From Amoebidium appalachense (Eukaryota > Ichthyosporea), in NCBI GenBank assembly GCA_963693365.1, contig CAVNZM010000003.1, positions 682,001 through 746,000 on the forward strand: a stretch of DNA of 64,000 nucleotides, read 5' to 3'. Each line of letters begins with the position of its first letter. Within the stretch, counting starts at the first letter, position 1. Both the position numbers and the translations under genes were made by a program. Below, one piece after another: positions 10,981 to 27,476 of the stretch. The notes beneath the pieces are model-generated. The model did not search any database and had not been told where the DNA came from. It saw only the letters and a list, made by a program, of their open reading frames with translations.

Positions 10981-11445
10981 CGCGCACACACAGGCACGCA
11001 CACACACACAGGCGCACACCTACACAACACACACAGCACAGGCACACACAAGCGCACACACGCACACACCCTGTTATCCCTGATCATGATGCCCCCTCCC
11101 CCCTCCCTCTTCCCCCCCGCGCACCCCCCCCCCCCCCCCCCCCACCCACCCCACCCACCCACCTACAAAGACGAAAACATTGTACATGTATTGCATACAC
11201 AAATATACTCGCACATATACATACACACATTCACTTTTAATCTTTCAGGCTACATGTGCAATATACATTAATTATGCACAGTCGATAGAATTCGTTGTGA
11301 AACCCCCCCCCCCCCCCCCTCCCCCCTCCTCGTTCTCCCCATATGCAATGGGGATAATATTGTTTCCCGCTATTAATAAAAAAAATCACCGTTCTAACTT
11401 CCTAAGACCGAACCACTTGTAACACCGACAGTTTCGGTTGTGTGG

Positions 11446-11480
<35 letters not shown>

Positions 11481-11600
11481 CCCCCCGCCCCAACCCACCC
11501 ACCACCACCTTACCAATATTGAGGTGTACACTGCCCCCACATCCCCAACTGTGTGCTGAATATCCCGTGCTAGGAAACCAATAACATGAAAGTAACACAT
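10542..11600. other. Non-coding stretch with CA/GC microsatellites and C runs
   Basis: It holds (CG)n and (CA)n tracts at about 10660-11070, C runs at about 11127-11143, 11305-11320 and 11449-11478, and unique sequence between them. I see no gene; open frames here are repeat-derived. Confidence 0.5.
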
Positions 11601-11604
11601 GCCG

Positions 11605-13475
11605 CATGTGGGTAGTTATTGAAAAAACCAATAATGTCTAGGTAACATACTATGTACATATACTATGCTACAAAGGGGGTTCTATACGAGCTACAACGTT
11701 GTGTTTTTTTCGTGTGACCCTCGTACTCCAGGGGCACATTCACCATCCCCCCCATAAACTTTGTGGTAAAGTTCTCGTGCTAGAAGCTGTTCTGTGGGTA
11801 GTTATTGAAAAAACGAATAATGTCTAGGTAACACATGTACATATGCTATGCTACAAGGGGGGTTCTATTCGAGCTACAATGTTGTGTTTTTTTTGTGTGA
11901 CCCTCGTACTCCAGGGGCACATTCACCATCCCCCCCATAAACTTTGTGGCAAATCTCTCGTGCTAGAGGCTGTTCTGTGGGTAGTTAATGAAAAACCAAT
12001 AATGTCTAGGTAACGTATGTACATATACTATGCTACAAGGGGGGTTCTATACGAGCTACAACGTTGTGTTTTTTTCGTGTGACCCTCGTACTCCAGGGGT
12101 ACATTCACCATCCCCCCCATAAACTTTGTGGTAAATGTCTCGTGCTAGAAGCTGTTCTGTGGGTAGTTATTGAAAAAACCAATAATGTCTAGGTAACACA
12201 TGGACATATACTATGCTACAAGCGGGTTCTATTCGAGCTACAATGTTGTGTTTTTTTCGTGTGACCCTCGTACTCCAGGGGCACATTATCCATCCCCCCC
12301 ATAAACTTTGTGGTAAATTTCTCGTGCTAGAAGCTGTTCTGTGGGTAGTTATTGAAAAAACCAATAATGTCTAGTAACACATGTACACATATTATGCTAC
12401 AAGGGGGGTTCTATTCGAGCTACAACGTTGTGTTTTTTTCGTGTGACCCTCGTACTCCAGGGGCACATTCACCATCCCCCCCATAAACTCTGTGGTAAAT
12501 TTCTCGTGCTAGAAGCTGTTCTGTGGGTAGTTATCGAAAAAACCAATAATGTCTCAGTAACACATGTACATATACTATGCTACAAGGGGGGTTCTATTCG
12601 AGCTACAACGTTGTGTTTTTTTCGTGTGACCCTCGTACTCCAGGGGCACATTCACCATCCCCCCCATAAACTGTGTGATAAATGTTTCGTGCTAGAAGCT
12701 GTTCTGTGGGTAGTTATCGAAAAAACCAATAATGTCTAGGTAACACATGTACATATACTATGCTTCAAGGGGGGTTCTATTCGAGCTACAACGTTGTGTT
12801 TTTTTCGTGTGACCCTCGTACTCCAGGGGCACATTCACCATCCCCCCAATAAACGTTTGGTTATATTTCTCGTGCTAGAGGCTGTTCTGTGGGTAGTTAT
12901 TGAAAAACCCAAAAATGTCTAGGTAACACATGGACATATAGTACTATGCTACTATATAGGGGGGTTCTATACGAGCTACAACGTTGTGTTTTTTTCGTGT
13001 GACCCTCGTACTCCAAGGGCACATTCACCATCCCCCCCATAAACTGTGTGGTAAATTTCTCGTGCTAGAAGCTGTTCTGTGGGTAGTTATCGAAAAAACC
13101 AATAATGTGTAAGTAACACATGTACATATATTATCAGCTACAAGGGGGGTTCTATTCGAGCTACAACGTTGTGTTTTTTTTGTGTGACCCTCGTACTCCA
13201 GGGGCACATTCACCATCCCCCCCATAAACTGTGTGGTAAATGTCTCGTGCTAGAAGCTGTTCTGTGGGTAGTTATTGAAAAAACCAATAATGTGTAAGTA
13301 ACACATGTACATATACTATGCTACAAGGGGGGTTCTATTCGAGCTACAACGTTGTGGTTTTTTCGTGTGGCCCTCGTACTCCAAGGGCACATTCACCATC
13401 TCCCCTTATAATTTGTGGTGAATTTATCGTGCTAGAAGCTACTCTGTGGGTAGTTAGTGAAAAAACCCGATGTTT
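11605..13475. repeat. Satellite array, about 10 copies of a ~183-bp monomer
   Basis: The marker GAGCTACAA recurs at about 11688, 11870, 12053, 12236, 12417, 12599, 12784, 12975, 13159 and 13340, giving spacings of 181-191 bp. Each monomer contains GTGTGACCCTCGTACTCCA, a C run, TCGTGCTAGA and GGGTAGTTATTGAAAAAACC. Divergence between copies is mostly point changes and small indels, and the last unit is the most diverged. It lies wholly within the TIR-bounded insertion. Confidence 0.9.
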
Positions 13476-17059
<3,584 letters not shown>

Positions 17060-18265
17060 CCACTTGTTATGGCCGTTGCCCTTCTCAATCTTGGTACGGA
17101 AATGCACCCATATTATACTGCAAATGTATTGTATATGACGTGTGTATATCGTACAGGTACTGGTAGTATATTGATAGTACCTCCTACGTAATGATTTGTT
17201 CGCATTCGAACATACTGGCAGTATATACTGAGACTATAACCAATATATGGTGTCCTTAGCTGTGTCCGTATTGGTGACAGTATTATAGATGTATTCGTGA
17301 CATTGCCAATACCACTTGTGCCTTAGATATTCGCAATGGGATAAAAGTTGTCTTGCTATATCATGTTTATGTCCTACTAATATGGATGTGATATGGGTAG
17401 GATATGATCTACATAATGTCAGTATATGTCCACCCTAATACCACGGTATTAGCAATGTACTGCGCATACAAGGACTACACTCCGAACATGTTTGTTGAAC
17501 ATGTGTTGGCAATACATTCACAATATTGCAACTACATAGGTAAAGTGACCTGTTCTTTCATCCCCAATAATGTACCAATATATTGGCAATAAAATACACG
17601 CCCCATATTTTCGGTTGCTTTTACCTATTGATAATAGGTGCATAATAGTCTTGATATTGTGACGGATACATTGGCAATACATTTGGACCGTATTGAGACC
17701 CTATTATAAGCATATCACAACCCTAAAACCAATAGCGACGTTATGTTTGTATCGGCCATATGGGACATATGTGTTGGGTATATTGCCAATAACCCAAAAT
17801 GGTCAGGAATAATACATTCATAATATATTGGCAATAGTCTTGCCACGTTGGACAATACCATAATTTGACACAAAATTATCCTACATTTTATATATTCATA
17901 ACTTATTGACAATACTCCGCAAGCAATAGTATAATACCGAATAAATACATTGACAATATCGAAATTGTATTGTTAATAGGCACACGTACACGCGTTTTGA
18001 GATATTGCCAGTACATTACTCATACGGTATATAGTTATTGGTGGTAGACCCGGCATGGTATGACAATAATATCAAAATATGTTGCCGATATTACGTCAAT
18101 ATTACAGTTCTTAGACTATTACACTTCTATAGCGTCTCTACCACAGAAAATCTCTACTCGCAATACATTGGCAATGGATAATTGATATTACTTCAGTATT
18201 AATCTGGTATTTTTACGATATTGGCAATAGATAATAGCCTCACAATATTGGCAATACCGCCGGGA
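17060..18265. repeat. Right subterminal TTGGCAA/TTGCCAA repeat region
   Basis: At least a dozen TATTGGCAATA-like motifs in both orientations (for example near 17305, 17505, 17582, 17673, 17782, 17828, 18169, 18220 and 18247) lie in AT-rich, ORF-free DNA. Density is highest toward the terminal inverted repeat. Confidence 0.75.
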
Positions 18266-18277
18266 AGTTTGCTGATG

Positions 18278-19449
18278 GATGAGCGTAGCCGTGACCGGGT
18301 TGGGCCATATCTCCGCTTGAGGCAACCGGCCAATGAACTGGGGCGTCCGACCGATAATCCGTAACTGACGCCCCGAAAGCCGAACGAAACTGCGCCAATT
18401 TCCCCGCGTAGGGCGGCATACACTGGCCGCACCAACGTCAGCACGTGGGGAGTGGCAGCCCGCAGACTCATGACCACCCCCAACTTCCACCGGGCGACTT
18501 GCTTCTTTTCCACCCATCGCTTGCCCTTGCGAGCCTTGGCCATCACCCGCTTGGTCTCCTCCACCAGCTTCTCCATAGAGGTGGCGGTAGGGGCCAACAC
18601 ACCCGCGGCAAGGTCGACATGGATGCCTAGATGGTCGAGATGGTCGGTGGGCTCCCACTGGCCCTTCTCCGTATTTCGGCTCAGGCCCGTTGCCTCGAGC
18701 TCCCCCTCAACAACATGTACACCGCGAGTTTGCAGCGCCTTAAGTGGCCGTTCGACGACCAACTTGAACCAGTCGTCCAAGAACGCTAACGTGCGCACAC
18801 CGCGCCGGTGAAGACGCCGACCGAACTCCTTCATGAGCCGCGTGAAGTAGAATGGCCCGGGGCTGAGGGAATAGCCGAAAGGCAGCACAGTGTACTGATA
18901 CAGCTGGCCGCCAACCCGAATCTGAAAATATTTACGCCACCGTGGCGCAACTGTTGCCAGCGCAAAGTAGCCGTCCTCCAGGTCGAAACTGAAGCCGTGG
19001 TCACCTGGCTGAGCAATGACCTGCAGGTCACTGAGCGTCTCGTACTTGAGGCCCCGCTGTACGGCATACTCATTCACTGGGCGCATGTCGATTATCAGCC
19101 GCACTTTACCGTTTGGTTTCCGCACCCCAAACGTGGTCGACACGCAATGCTTCCTGGACTCGTCGATGGGTTCAAACGGTGCGCCCTTACCCATTAAACG
19201 CGCAACTTCCACCAACGCCTCCTCCTCCGAAACTTCGCCCAAGTCTAGGTACCTCCCCATGTCGTGGGGAGGTGGCGGCTCAGCGCACCATTCGGGTGTG
19301 ATGCCATACTTAGTCCAGAAGAGCACGTCCTTGGCTGCTCCACCGCGCGCCCACTCATCGTGGCACGCACGCACCCGTTGATAGAGCGGTGCAGGTGCTA
19401 CCCCGCCCACTGGCTTACTGGGAGCACACATAACCGGCCGCCCCCGCAC
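18278..19449 (-). pseudogene. DIRS-like reverse transcriptase (5' half of the RT-RNase H gene)
   Basis: From the ATG at 19449 the protein shows the RT palm: VRKPNGKVRLIIDMRPVNEY, then FSFDLEDGYFALATV, LPFGYSLSPGPFYF and the catalytic FLDDW. A thumb/connection region with VRPVYAALR follows. This block order is typical of DIRS-order RTs. Near 18408 a one-base shift in a GCGGGGAAA run changes the frame, and the new frame runs to the insertion boundary at 18277, where it would continue into RNase H at 7465. No Gag ORF lies between the start and the 5' terminal repeat. The frameshifts and the 10.8 kb insertion mark it as inactive. Confidence 0.85.
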
Positions 19450-19765
19450 AGACCACTGCTGCCGGGGTCCACACTAGGACTAGAGAGCAGCACACGTTGC
19501 TGCTGTACATGCTCACGCGAGCAGCCCACACGGGCTAACGTCACGCCAGACGTGCCTAGGTGCTTATAGCTACACAAACAACCCCAAAACACAACCCCAC
19601 TTGGGTTTTGCAAAAACTCATGAGCTCATCCGGTCTCAATGATCTGCGGTTCCTGGGCCTATCATTATAGCTAAAGTCTAGGGACCTACACGACTGACTA
19701 TAGCGCTCACTGCGCTCAAAAGCTTTGGTCTTGGTCACTAGACCGGCCTCACTAACGCGCGCTTC

Positions 19766-20217
19766 TCCTAAGAGAAGCGGCGAGGAAAAGACTGTTTGAG
19801 AGAAGCGAAAAACACGACTTTTATAGTCGCTTCTACAGGAAGAGATGTGTGATGCCGATCATCACACCATCTTCTTCCGATTGGTGGATAAAATGAGTAT
19901 TTACCAAAAATATCATTGTACCCGCTGGCTTATATGGCCGCAGGGAGACAGCACTCAAAGTGACTATACCTGGGGCGAAGATTGGCGTGAATTCCGAGCA
20001 TATCAATTTAAAAGTCATTTTAGACACCAAACTGCTTTTCGATTGCTTTATGGCCGGTCTGATGATGAGAGGCAGCACCCGGCTGCCGTCCCCGCAGGCC
20101 CCCACTGGGCCGCAAATAAATCACATGTACTGACACCCGGCCCTGGGGCCATACACACGAGATCAATACAGATAAGGCCCTCGGGCCCAAAAACAGAAAT
20201 CACCCCCCCCCCCCCCC
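19766..20217 (-). repeat. 5' terminal repeats (X and Y) of the DIRS-like element
   Basis: Block X (20018-20217) and block Y (19766-19917) match 6100-6300 and 6407-6568 in the same orientation. X lies outermost, and an extra ~100 bp separates the two blocks. Together with the left set they bound the element at about 6100-20217. Confidence 0.7.
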
Positions 20218-20449
20218 AGTTGTAGTACGTAGTATCTACATCAGCAAACATCACCCCGAGCTTTTTAGAGTAACATTGTCATCTTTTTATACCATTTTGG
20301 GTACAACTGTCGTACGAGGGTATACAATGTTACCAGTGTACAAACCCTAAATACAGATTGCTAACATCGTGTTACAATTGTGTGTAACAGTATGGCAGTG
20401 GTATCACCCTGTATAACACACCGTTACTCTCAGAGGTGGGGGGGTGGGG

Positions 20450-20727
20450 GGAGGGGGTGGGGGGGGTGGGGGATGGGATTGGATGTTGAAAAGAGCCGGT
20501 AAAGGGACGGGGAGGGGGGAGGGGCGAGTATACACGTATGGAAATGAATGGTCAACTGTAGGTTGATAGTATTGGGGTTTAAAAAAAAAAAAAAGAAAGG
20601 AAAAAAAACGGGAAACTCAACTACATAATATCGTTAGTAATTGGAATTTCTTATTCAACGGTTCATATGGCGCTTCATAGAGAACGACAACCCCGGTGAT
20701 ATACAACACCAATCTACATCTATTAGT
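20450..20727 (+). repeat. Dispersed repeat, inverted copy at 57119-57395
   Basis: About 277 bp including GGTCAACTGTAGGTTGATAG, an A run and CGGTTCATATGGCGCTTC is present in reverse complement at 57119-57395. It ends a few bases before the inverted-duplication arm begins. It has no coding capacity, and its identity is unknown. Confidence 0.75.
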
Positions 20728-21035
20728 ATGTGCCTGATCTCATGATGATATAATAACGCTGAGGGGACGGACACATAGAAAATCCCCCCCCCCCCCCCCC
20801 CCCCCCCCCCTTCCCCCCCCCCATACAGTGTCCGTCCGCGCCTATTAGTAAGATCGTCCCGTCCGCTGCTAAGATTCCGTATACTACGCCGATTTTGCCA
20901 ATATCTTTAGATTCCGTATACGAGCCCATTTTCCGGAATATATTTGAGAAAATATATCCCCCCCCCCCCCCCCCAAAGGCTCCCCAGCCCCTCAATGACA
21001 GAAGTTCAGAGTAGACAGGGTTTCTAAAATGGCTT

Positions 21036-21221
<186 letters not shown>

Positions 21222-21890
21222 CACTTGCTCCCTCCCTCCCTCTCTCTCCCTCCCGAGTCCCTCCCTCCCTCCCTCCCTCTCCCTCCCGAGTCCCTCCTTC
21301 CCTCCCTCCCTCCCTCCCTCCCTCCTTCTCCCCCCCCCCCCCCCCCCCCCCCCTCTCTCTCTCTTTACAGTGTCAATTGGGCACTGCATGTACGACTCCG
21401 ATCCCACCTTCCCTCCCGGTCTCGAGCTCCCCCCCTGCGCATGAAATGCGCACGTAGTCCCCCTCCCCTCAGCCCCAAGGGTTTCTCCTCCCCCCCCCAC
21501 CCTCCTCCCCCCCGCTCCTCCACATTGGTAACCTCTTTGTGTGACTAACCCTCTAGGTCGCCTCCCCCCCTCCCCCCCCCCCCCCCCCCCCGCCCCCCGG
21601 GCCCCCCAAACACTCATTGGCAACCACCCCGCTGCTCTTCCCATCTCACACACACGTCTCCCCGGCATTCTACCATTCCCACTCACCCCAACCTCCCCCC
21701 CCCCCCCCCCCCCCCTCCCCCCCCCCCCCCCCTCGGGGCCCCCTCAAGATCATGGGTACAACCGGTCGTCTCCGGCTCAGAATTGTCGTAAGATTCCGTC
21801 GACACCCCCTCAAAACCGTAGAATCTTAATCGCGGACGAGAACTGAGACTGTACTCTCTGTGCCTCGAGGTAAACAGCCCAACCTCCCCC

Positions 21891-21948
<58 letters not shown>

Positions 21949-22159
21949 CCATAGTATTTTTATGTTCAAAACAGATGCACATCACATGTGATACATCAGC
22001 ATGCATCTGTCCAGGTAACCAGACCACTGTGTGAGTGTGACTAATGAACCATTATGATAATGGCATATGTAACCAACCCTCTGTACAGGGTGATATCGAT
22101 ATGTACGTCATTTCAATAAATTGATTCTCCACCTATACATCACCTACTCTCAAAGTGGT

Positions 22160-22560
22160 TGCACGTTAGTTTTGAGGCGGCTTTTTAAGCCTAGAGTCTG
22201 GTTGAAACTTGTGTAGCAGTGCACACTTATAAATCATGTTTATAATTACGGTAATATTCAAACACAAGTTCAACTTGACCAACATAAGTATACGGTTCAA
22301 GTGCTTTTTAAACCTAGAACCTGGTTGAAGCTTATGTAACAGTGCACACTTATAAATCATTTTTATACTTACGGCCAACATAAGTACACAATTTCAAGTG
22401 CTATTAAAACCCAGAACCTGGTTGAAACTTATGTAACTGTGCACACTTACACATACGGTGGCATTATTATTATTCAAATCTATAATTACGGTAACATTCA
22501 AACCCAAGTTCAACTTGGCCAACATAAAAAACAATTTCTAAGTTACTGAAATTCAAATCA
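22160..22560. repeat. Three diverged ~125-bp repeats downstream of the membrane-protein gene
   Basis: GTTGAA(A/G)CTT-ATGTAAC-GTGCACACTTA recurs near 22201, 22325 and 22421, with related spacers such as ACCAACATAAGT. The same array is present in the other arm at about 44820-45200. Confidence 0.75.
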
Positions 22561-22597
22561 AAAACCTGTGGCCTAAGCCAATTACAAATTCAACAAT

Positions 22598-23488
22598 CTA
22601 TCGGGCCTCACTCTTTGCGTTCACCCTACTTGAAGGCTCTATCCGTGACGTCCACCTAAACCACCTTGCAGAATTTATGTTCGTGGTGATGTCCTTGAGT
22701 GCTTGGGGTCGGGATGGTATCTCCCACCTGGCCTGTAAAAGTTGCGTACTGAACTGATCCAAAACCTGAACTGAGACCACCAGTCTCACCATAGATGACC
22801 ACCCTACGGACGCCGAGAATACATGATTGGGGTTGTAGATGGTGTAGGTCAGACACACAGCAAAGGCAAGCACTAATATGGTCATTGCCCGGACATTTGA
22901 GTACATGTCGTTAAATTTCAGAGAAGCGTGCCGTGCACGGTAGAAATAATAGAAGAGAAGGGGAGCCCAAACAGCAGCCAAGCCAGCAAGCCCGGAAACC
23001 CCATACCTCACCCCCCGAGGATGAAACCCGTCTATGGCCAACCAACAAATCATCGGTGATATGGTGACGACATATGCAAAAACGGCCCACTTTCCCGCCC
23101 AAAATATCAACTGCTTATTGGTGAGCGGTAGTATTTTTGTACTGTACGCATGGGTTATGATTTGCTGGCGGAGCGCAAGTGTAGCAAAATAGATGGAGAC
23201 GAGCCCGATTGTGATGGCAAAAGACACAAACACCAAGATGCCCGCAATTTTCACCTGATGGTTTAGGACTTTAGGATCTCGATAGTCAAGTTCGAGTGGG
23301 AACTGGTTGAGTTGCCACAGTGTTGTTGCAGCCATCAGAAGAGAACTGATAATCAGAATCGAGGAAACGGAAAAGATTAGAACGAGGTAGAGGTAGCCGC
23401 GGGAACGGACCACGGGATGGTGGCGATGCTTAAAGACAGCAAATGCCATCAGAATGATGAGAAAGAGTGGCACAATGGCGAAGACCAC
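22598..23488 (-). CDS. Polytopic (7TM-like) membrane protein, exon 2 (minus-strand copy)
   Basis: The acceptor CACACATGCAG precedes GTGGTCTTCGCC at 23488, and the frame runs 297 codons to TAG at 22598. Hydrophobic segments in order include VVFAIVPLFLIILMAFAVF, GYLYLVLIFSVSSILII, ILVFVSFAITIGLVSIYF, WAVFAYVVTISPMICWL, LAGLAAVWAPLLFYYFY and MTILVLAFAVCLTYTIY, with a weaker one after HVFSASVGWSS. A basic loop (KHRHHPVVRSRG) follows the first, reminiscent of the first loop of class C-like receptors. A 7TM receptor-like role is inference only. It joins exon 1 (24392-25084) in phase 0 across a 903-bp intron containing (GT)n. Confidence 0.75.
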   Translation of the reverse strand: MVFAIVPLFLIILMAFAVFKHRHHPVVRSRGYLYLVLIFSVSSILIISSLLMAATTLWQLNQFPLELDYRDPKVLNHQVKIAGILVFVSFAITIGLVSIYFATLALRQQIITHAYSTKILPLTNKQLIFWAGKWAVFAYVVTISPMICWLAIDGFHPRGVRYGVSGLAGLAAVWAPLLFYYFYRARHASLKFNDMYSNVRAMTILVLAFAVCLTYTIYNPNHVFSASVGWSSMVRLVVSVQVLDQFSTQLLQARWEIPSRPQALKDITTNINSARWFRWTSRIEPSSRVNAKSEAR

Positions 23489-23491
23489 CTG

Positions 23492-23559
<68 letters not shown>

Positions 23560-23724
23560 CGCGCGCGAGTGCGCGTGCATGCGTGCCGATTTCCAACAGC
23601 TTGATGACAAGTTATAAATGGTAGCTGTTAGCAAGTACTCTTCAGATTGAATGGCCTACAAGTGCGTAATCGCACGTGCATACATGGTCACGGATGGTGG
23701 TACCGTTTGTGTGTGACAGTCACG

Positions 23725-23789
<65 letters not shown>

Positions 23790-23961
23790 CGTGTCACAGT
23801 GTGTAACAGTGTTTGTGTGTTAGTGTCGCAGACTGTGTGTACATGTGAGTACCATGTGTGTGTGTGTGTGTGTATGTGTATGCGCGCACACACACTAGCT
23901 TGCATACGTGTGTGTGTGTGTGTGCGACACTGTGCCAATTTGTGCGTGTGTTTGTGACCGT

Positions 23962-24003
<42 letters not shown>

Positions 24004-24391
24004 GTGTATGTATGTATGTGTGTGCCCGTGCGCAGACGTCTCAGCCGCCCGATGTACATACGTAGTTAAGAGAGAGTGTTCGGTACACCTTTGCTAAGCT
24101 AGGCCACTGAGAAGTAAGAAAGGGCCCGGCTCGTATGGGACATACGGGATCGAGTGCGGGCTTGGGGCAGGGGCGGATCTGTGGATGTTCACGGTCTGAC
24201 GGGAATAGTATTATTATAGTTGCGTATGTGCTCAAATTCCAGCTAAGTGTTGTTTTTCTTGGCATAAGAGCCCCCTACTTTTGTGCGTGGTGTGTGGCGT
24301 GTTGTGTGTGGTGGTGTGTGTTGTGGTGTGATGGTGTGTGCTGGATGATCACAGTGGTGGTGGTGGTGGGGGGGAAGGGGGAAAAACCCAC

Positions 24392-25084
24392 TTCGTAGTG
24401 AAATATTCTTCTTCCCCGTTCCACGACGGTCATAACAGTAGCCTTAAACACAGCCACCTGTGTGTCCAACTCACTGTTTGCACGTGCAATGGCAGTGTCA
24501 TTAAGGGGGACTTGTGCAAGCACCTCTTGCAGTTGTTTTTGGGTCGCAGAGACGGCATCGGCCTGAAGACGTACGATTGCGTGTGGTGAGATGGGGGAAG
24601 CTTTGTAGCACAAGTGCAGAAAAAGGACCTCGAACCCCATTGCAATGATCAGAATGCAGAAATGTGCAATCATGCTCTGCTCGATGTATGCACGTGCGTT
24701 GGCAAGCCTTCTCTTCCTGTATTCAGCAATGATGTTGTCCCGTTGAAAATGCCTTTCGAATTCTGAATTAGCAGGGTGGCCAACATTATAATTGACATTG
24801 ATGGCTACGCAACCCTCCTTGTCGGGCACTTCTGCATGCTCGTGTGGTGTTTTTGCATTTTGTTGCTGTTGCTTGCGCTGTTGACGTTTTTCGGAATTTG
24901 ACTTTGAATTCGTGGTCTCGAGGTCCAAAACATTAATGGTGGTTTCAACTTGGATGGCATCATCATTTTCAACTACAGCTGCTGTTTCCTTGTGGACTTG
25001 TGAAACCAAAACCGAGCCGACGGTAGGTATGGTTTGTGTTGTATTCGTAGCTGTGTCGATATCAGGCGTAGTGCCAGGAGCCAT
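24392..25084 (-). CDS. Polytopic membrane protein, exon 1 (minus-strand copy)
   Basis: The ATG at 25084 opens a 231-codon exon (MAPGTTPDIDTATNTT...). The first ~95 residues are polar and low-complexity, followed by a charged stretch (FERHFQRDNIIAEYRKRRLA) and one membrane segment (MIAHFCILIIAMGFEVLFLH, about residues 137-157). A ~60-residue helical linker rich in Ala and Gln then leads to the donor TACGAA/GTGGGT. The exon is 693 bp in both arms with only substitutions between them, which argues for selection on the protein. Confidence 0.75.
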
Positions 25085-25479
25085 TTTTCTTCTAAACTTT
25101 TCTTGGACAACCCGAGACTTCGTCTGTGTTTAATTATTTGTACTTCATTTTCCTCGTCGTGTGTGTTCATGGCCTTACTCTTAGCTATAGATAGAGGTTT
25201 CAACGATTTATATTCAACTTTGACAAGTATTTCTTCTCGATCAAGATTCTATGGCATCTTTTCCCCAATAATCATAGCAACGCTGGATGTAAAAAACCAC
25301 CTGTTCAATTGAATGTATATGTTCAACGAGTTCATGTCTTCATGTCACGGTTCCATATGATGGGCCGCGGTGTACATGTATACGTACGTATACGCGTGGG
25401 CGTAGTTTTGAGTGTAAGTTTCATGTGCACATATATTGCACTCGAGCTTGGCGTATAACTCGAATCGGTGAATGCTGGT

Positions 25480-26019
25480 GTTTACACACTTTTTATTGCC
25501 GTAGGCCCAGCCACATTCGACGGCCTACTGCGTTTTCCAGCACAGCCAATCAAATGCAGCCAGTGACATACGTACATGCGAGGCAACAATGAGCGCCATC
25601 GTAGTATATGACACCCCTATGTATTACATATTATGGGTAAGCAGAGGCTAGCATCGGTAGCTCCGAAAGAAAGTTAAGGCATCGGATCACAATATCATAC
25701 TGTGCAGCATTAATAAGGTGATCTAGGATAGTCATCTTAAAACGGATATATTGAGGAAGAAAGGAAGAAAAGAGAATAAAATCGCCAATAACCTCCGGTT
25801 CTAATACATTAGCTAACAGGTTGCATTTATTGATAGATATGCAGCCGCGAGTAAACCGCCCCCCACACATATTACACATACGAGCAGGAGACACCAGAAA
25901 CCGATTACACCGCCAAGCCATAATCATCTTTGCGTTTTTACACCACACCACATTACGAATAAACGAATCTATGTATGAACGAGACTCTCTATATAGGCTA
26001 CTAGTAGTTGGTGTTTTTG
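25480..26019 (-). pseudogene. LINE fragment, copy 1 (C-terminal domain and 3' UTR)
   Basis: It encodes the LINE C-terminal Cys-rich domain also found at 35808-36747 and 46848-47268 (VWCKNAKMIMAWRCNRF, CNMCGGRFTRGC), then a 3' UTR. A 13-bp deletion relative to the other copies (near 25991) breaks the frame. The 5' end is truncated, as is usual for target-primed copies. An AATAAAAAG near the end (about 25495) may be the element's polyadenylation signal; the same tail occurs at 54684-54800. Confidence 0.75.
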
Positions 26020-27180
26020 AGTTAGTACCACATGTTCGCTGATGCGGGACCCGGGAGGATGTGGAGTAAACCTATCGGGGAGATTCTGCTAATTGCATTC
26101 TGAAAGTTATGTTTATCTCTTTTCTTTTTCAGCTGAAAAATGGTATCCGTGGAGTTGTATAATAAGATTATTATTGTTTATGGTTTATATTAAGAGTCAA
26201 GCTGTATAATATGTAGCTTGACTAACATATATGGTGCACACGTGATTTGTAGGCGGAAACCTCGGTGACGTGGTCGGCGTGGCGTAGCCATCTCGAACTC
26301 TATATAGAAGAAATACTTAAAGATATACAGTTCAAATTTCCAAACTGAAAATCTATGTACAAAGTATTCAATATATACGTATCTTAGTAAGCACTTGCTA
26401 CTGGATAACCCCTCAAGTCTTTTCCTTTATTGCCTCCTGCAAAAAAAAAATTAAGTCTGCCGTGCATACTTACACAATACTAAATTCGTTGTTAACTTCG
26501 GAAAAAAAAATAGGAATATCGGTTGAAATTCGAATACTTCCAGTCAAAAGAAAAAATGTGCGTCTCGAACCAATTATCATCTTGCACATACATACCTTAG
26601 GGGGTTTAAGCACATACCTTACTTTCGCCACTGAGCACACCATTTTTGGGGTTTACTTGGATGCATATATCTTTCAACCACATACTGTTTTTTCCTTAGA
26701 ATTTAGCAGTGACTGAGGAAAATACCCATTTGATGTTTTGATAAATTGGCTAAATATTTTTATTGCGTTGTGTATTTTCCTATACCTAGCGAGACATAAG
26801 ACAAACAATATTTTCAAAAATTTCAAAATTTGAAAACCCGAAAATTACCTGAATCAACATTTTTCAGGACCCCCTAGTCATTTTTTTAAGAAAACCTCTC
26901 AGGGGAGGCAATCACGAGTCATCGGGTCAACTCACCAGCACCATGGCCCCGCTGCATTCCTGAGGATCGGAATGCACTTCCTGAGCCAAAAATGGACGCC
27001 ATAAAACGAGCCGGTTACTTCCCGAACCGGCTCGGCAACCTCCCGAGCCAGTTCAACTTCCTGAAAGTGACTCGGTTCGGGAAGTTCCTGAACGGTAACA
27101 CCAGTGCAGCCCGCAACAGGGTTATAATATCGAACCCCGCCTGGTGGGGAAGCGCTTGGTAAGCTTAGCGCTGTGCAGCC
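26020..27180. other. AT-rich intergenic stretch without a supported gene
   Basis: No domain or splice-supported exon was seen; an 84-codon open frame at 26462-26716 has no support. Around 26970-27085 the motif TTCCTGA/TTCCCGA with GAGCC recurs several times, as a decayed minisatellite. Confidence 0.45.
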
Positions 27181-27189
27181 TGTAGTCTC

Positions 27190-27238
<49 letters not shown>

Positions 27239-27296
27239 TGTTCAGGCGGGGGGCGCGGGGGGTAGGGGGTGGGGTGGGGGGGGGGGGGGGGGGGGG

Positions 27297-27328
<32 letters not shown>

Positions 27329-27476
27329 AAACGTGGGGGCAGGGGGCAGGGGCAAGGGGAGGGGGGAAGGGGGGCTGCTGCGGAAGTGGCTCAGGAAGTT
27401 AAGTTGGGGAAGGGGGGGGAGGAGGGGGTGGAAGGGGGGGAGGAGGGGGGGGGGGGGAGGGGCTTAGAAAGCTAGT
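27181..27476. repeat. Facing C run and G runs
   Basis: A C run of about 47 (27190-27237) is followed within 40 bp by G-rich DNA with long G runs (27277-27328). The two could fold back on each other or form quadruplexes. Confidence 0.8.

Noticed and set aside
11605-13475. CRISPR-like array
   Set aside because: The monomers are ~183 bp and homogeneous throughout, with no short repeat/unique spacer pattern; it is a eukaryotic satellite.
22656-22856. 66-codon frame conserved in both duplication arms
   Set aside because: It overlaps exon 2 of the membrane protein in another frame; the conservation is explained by the real gene.
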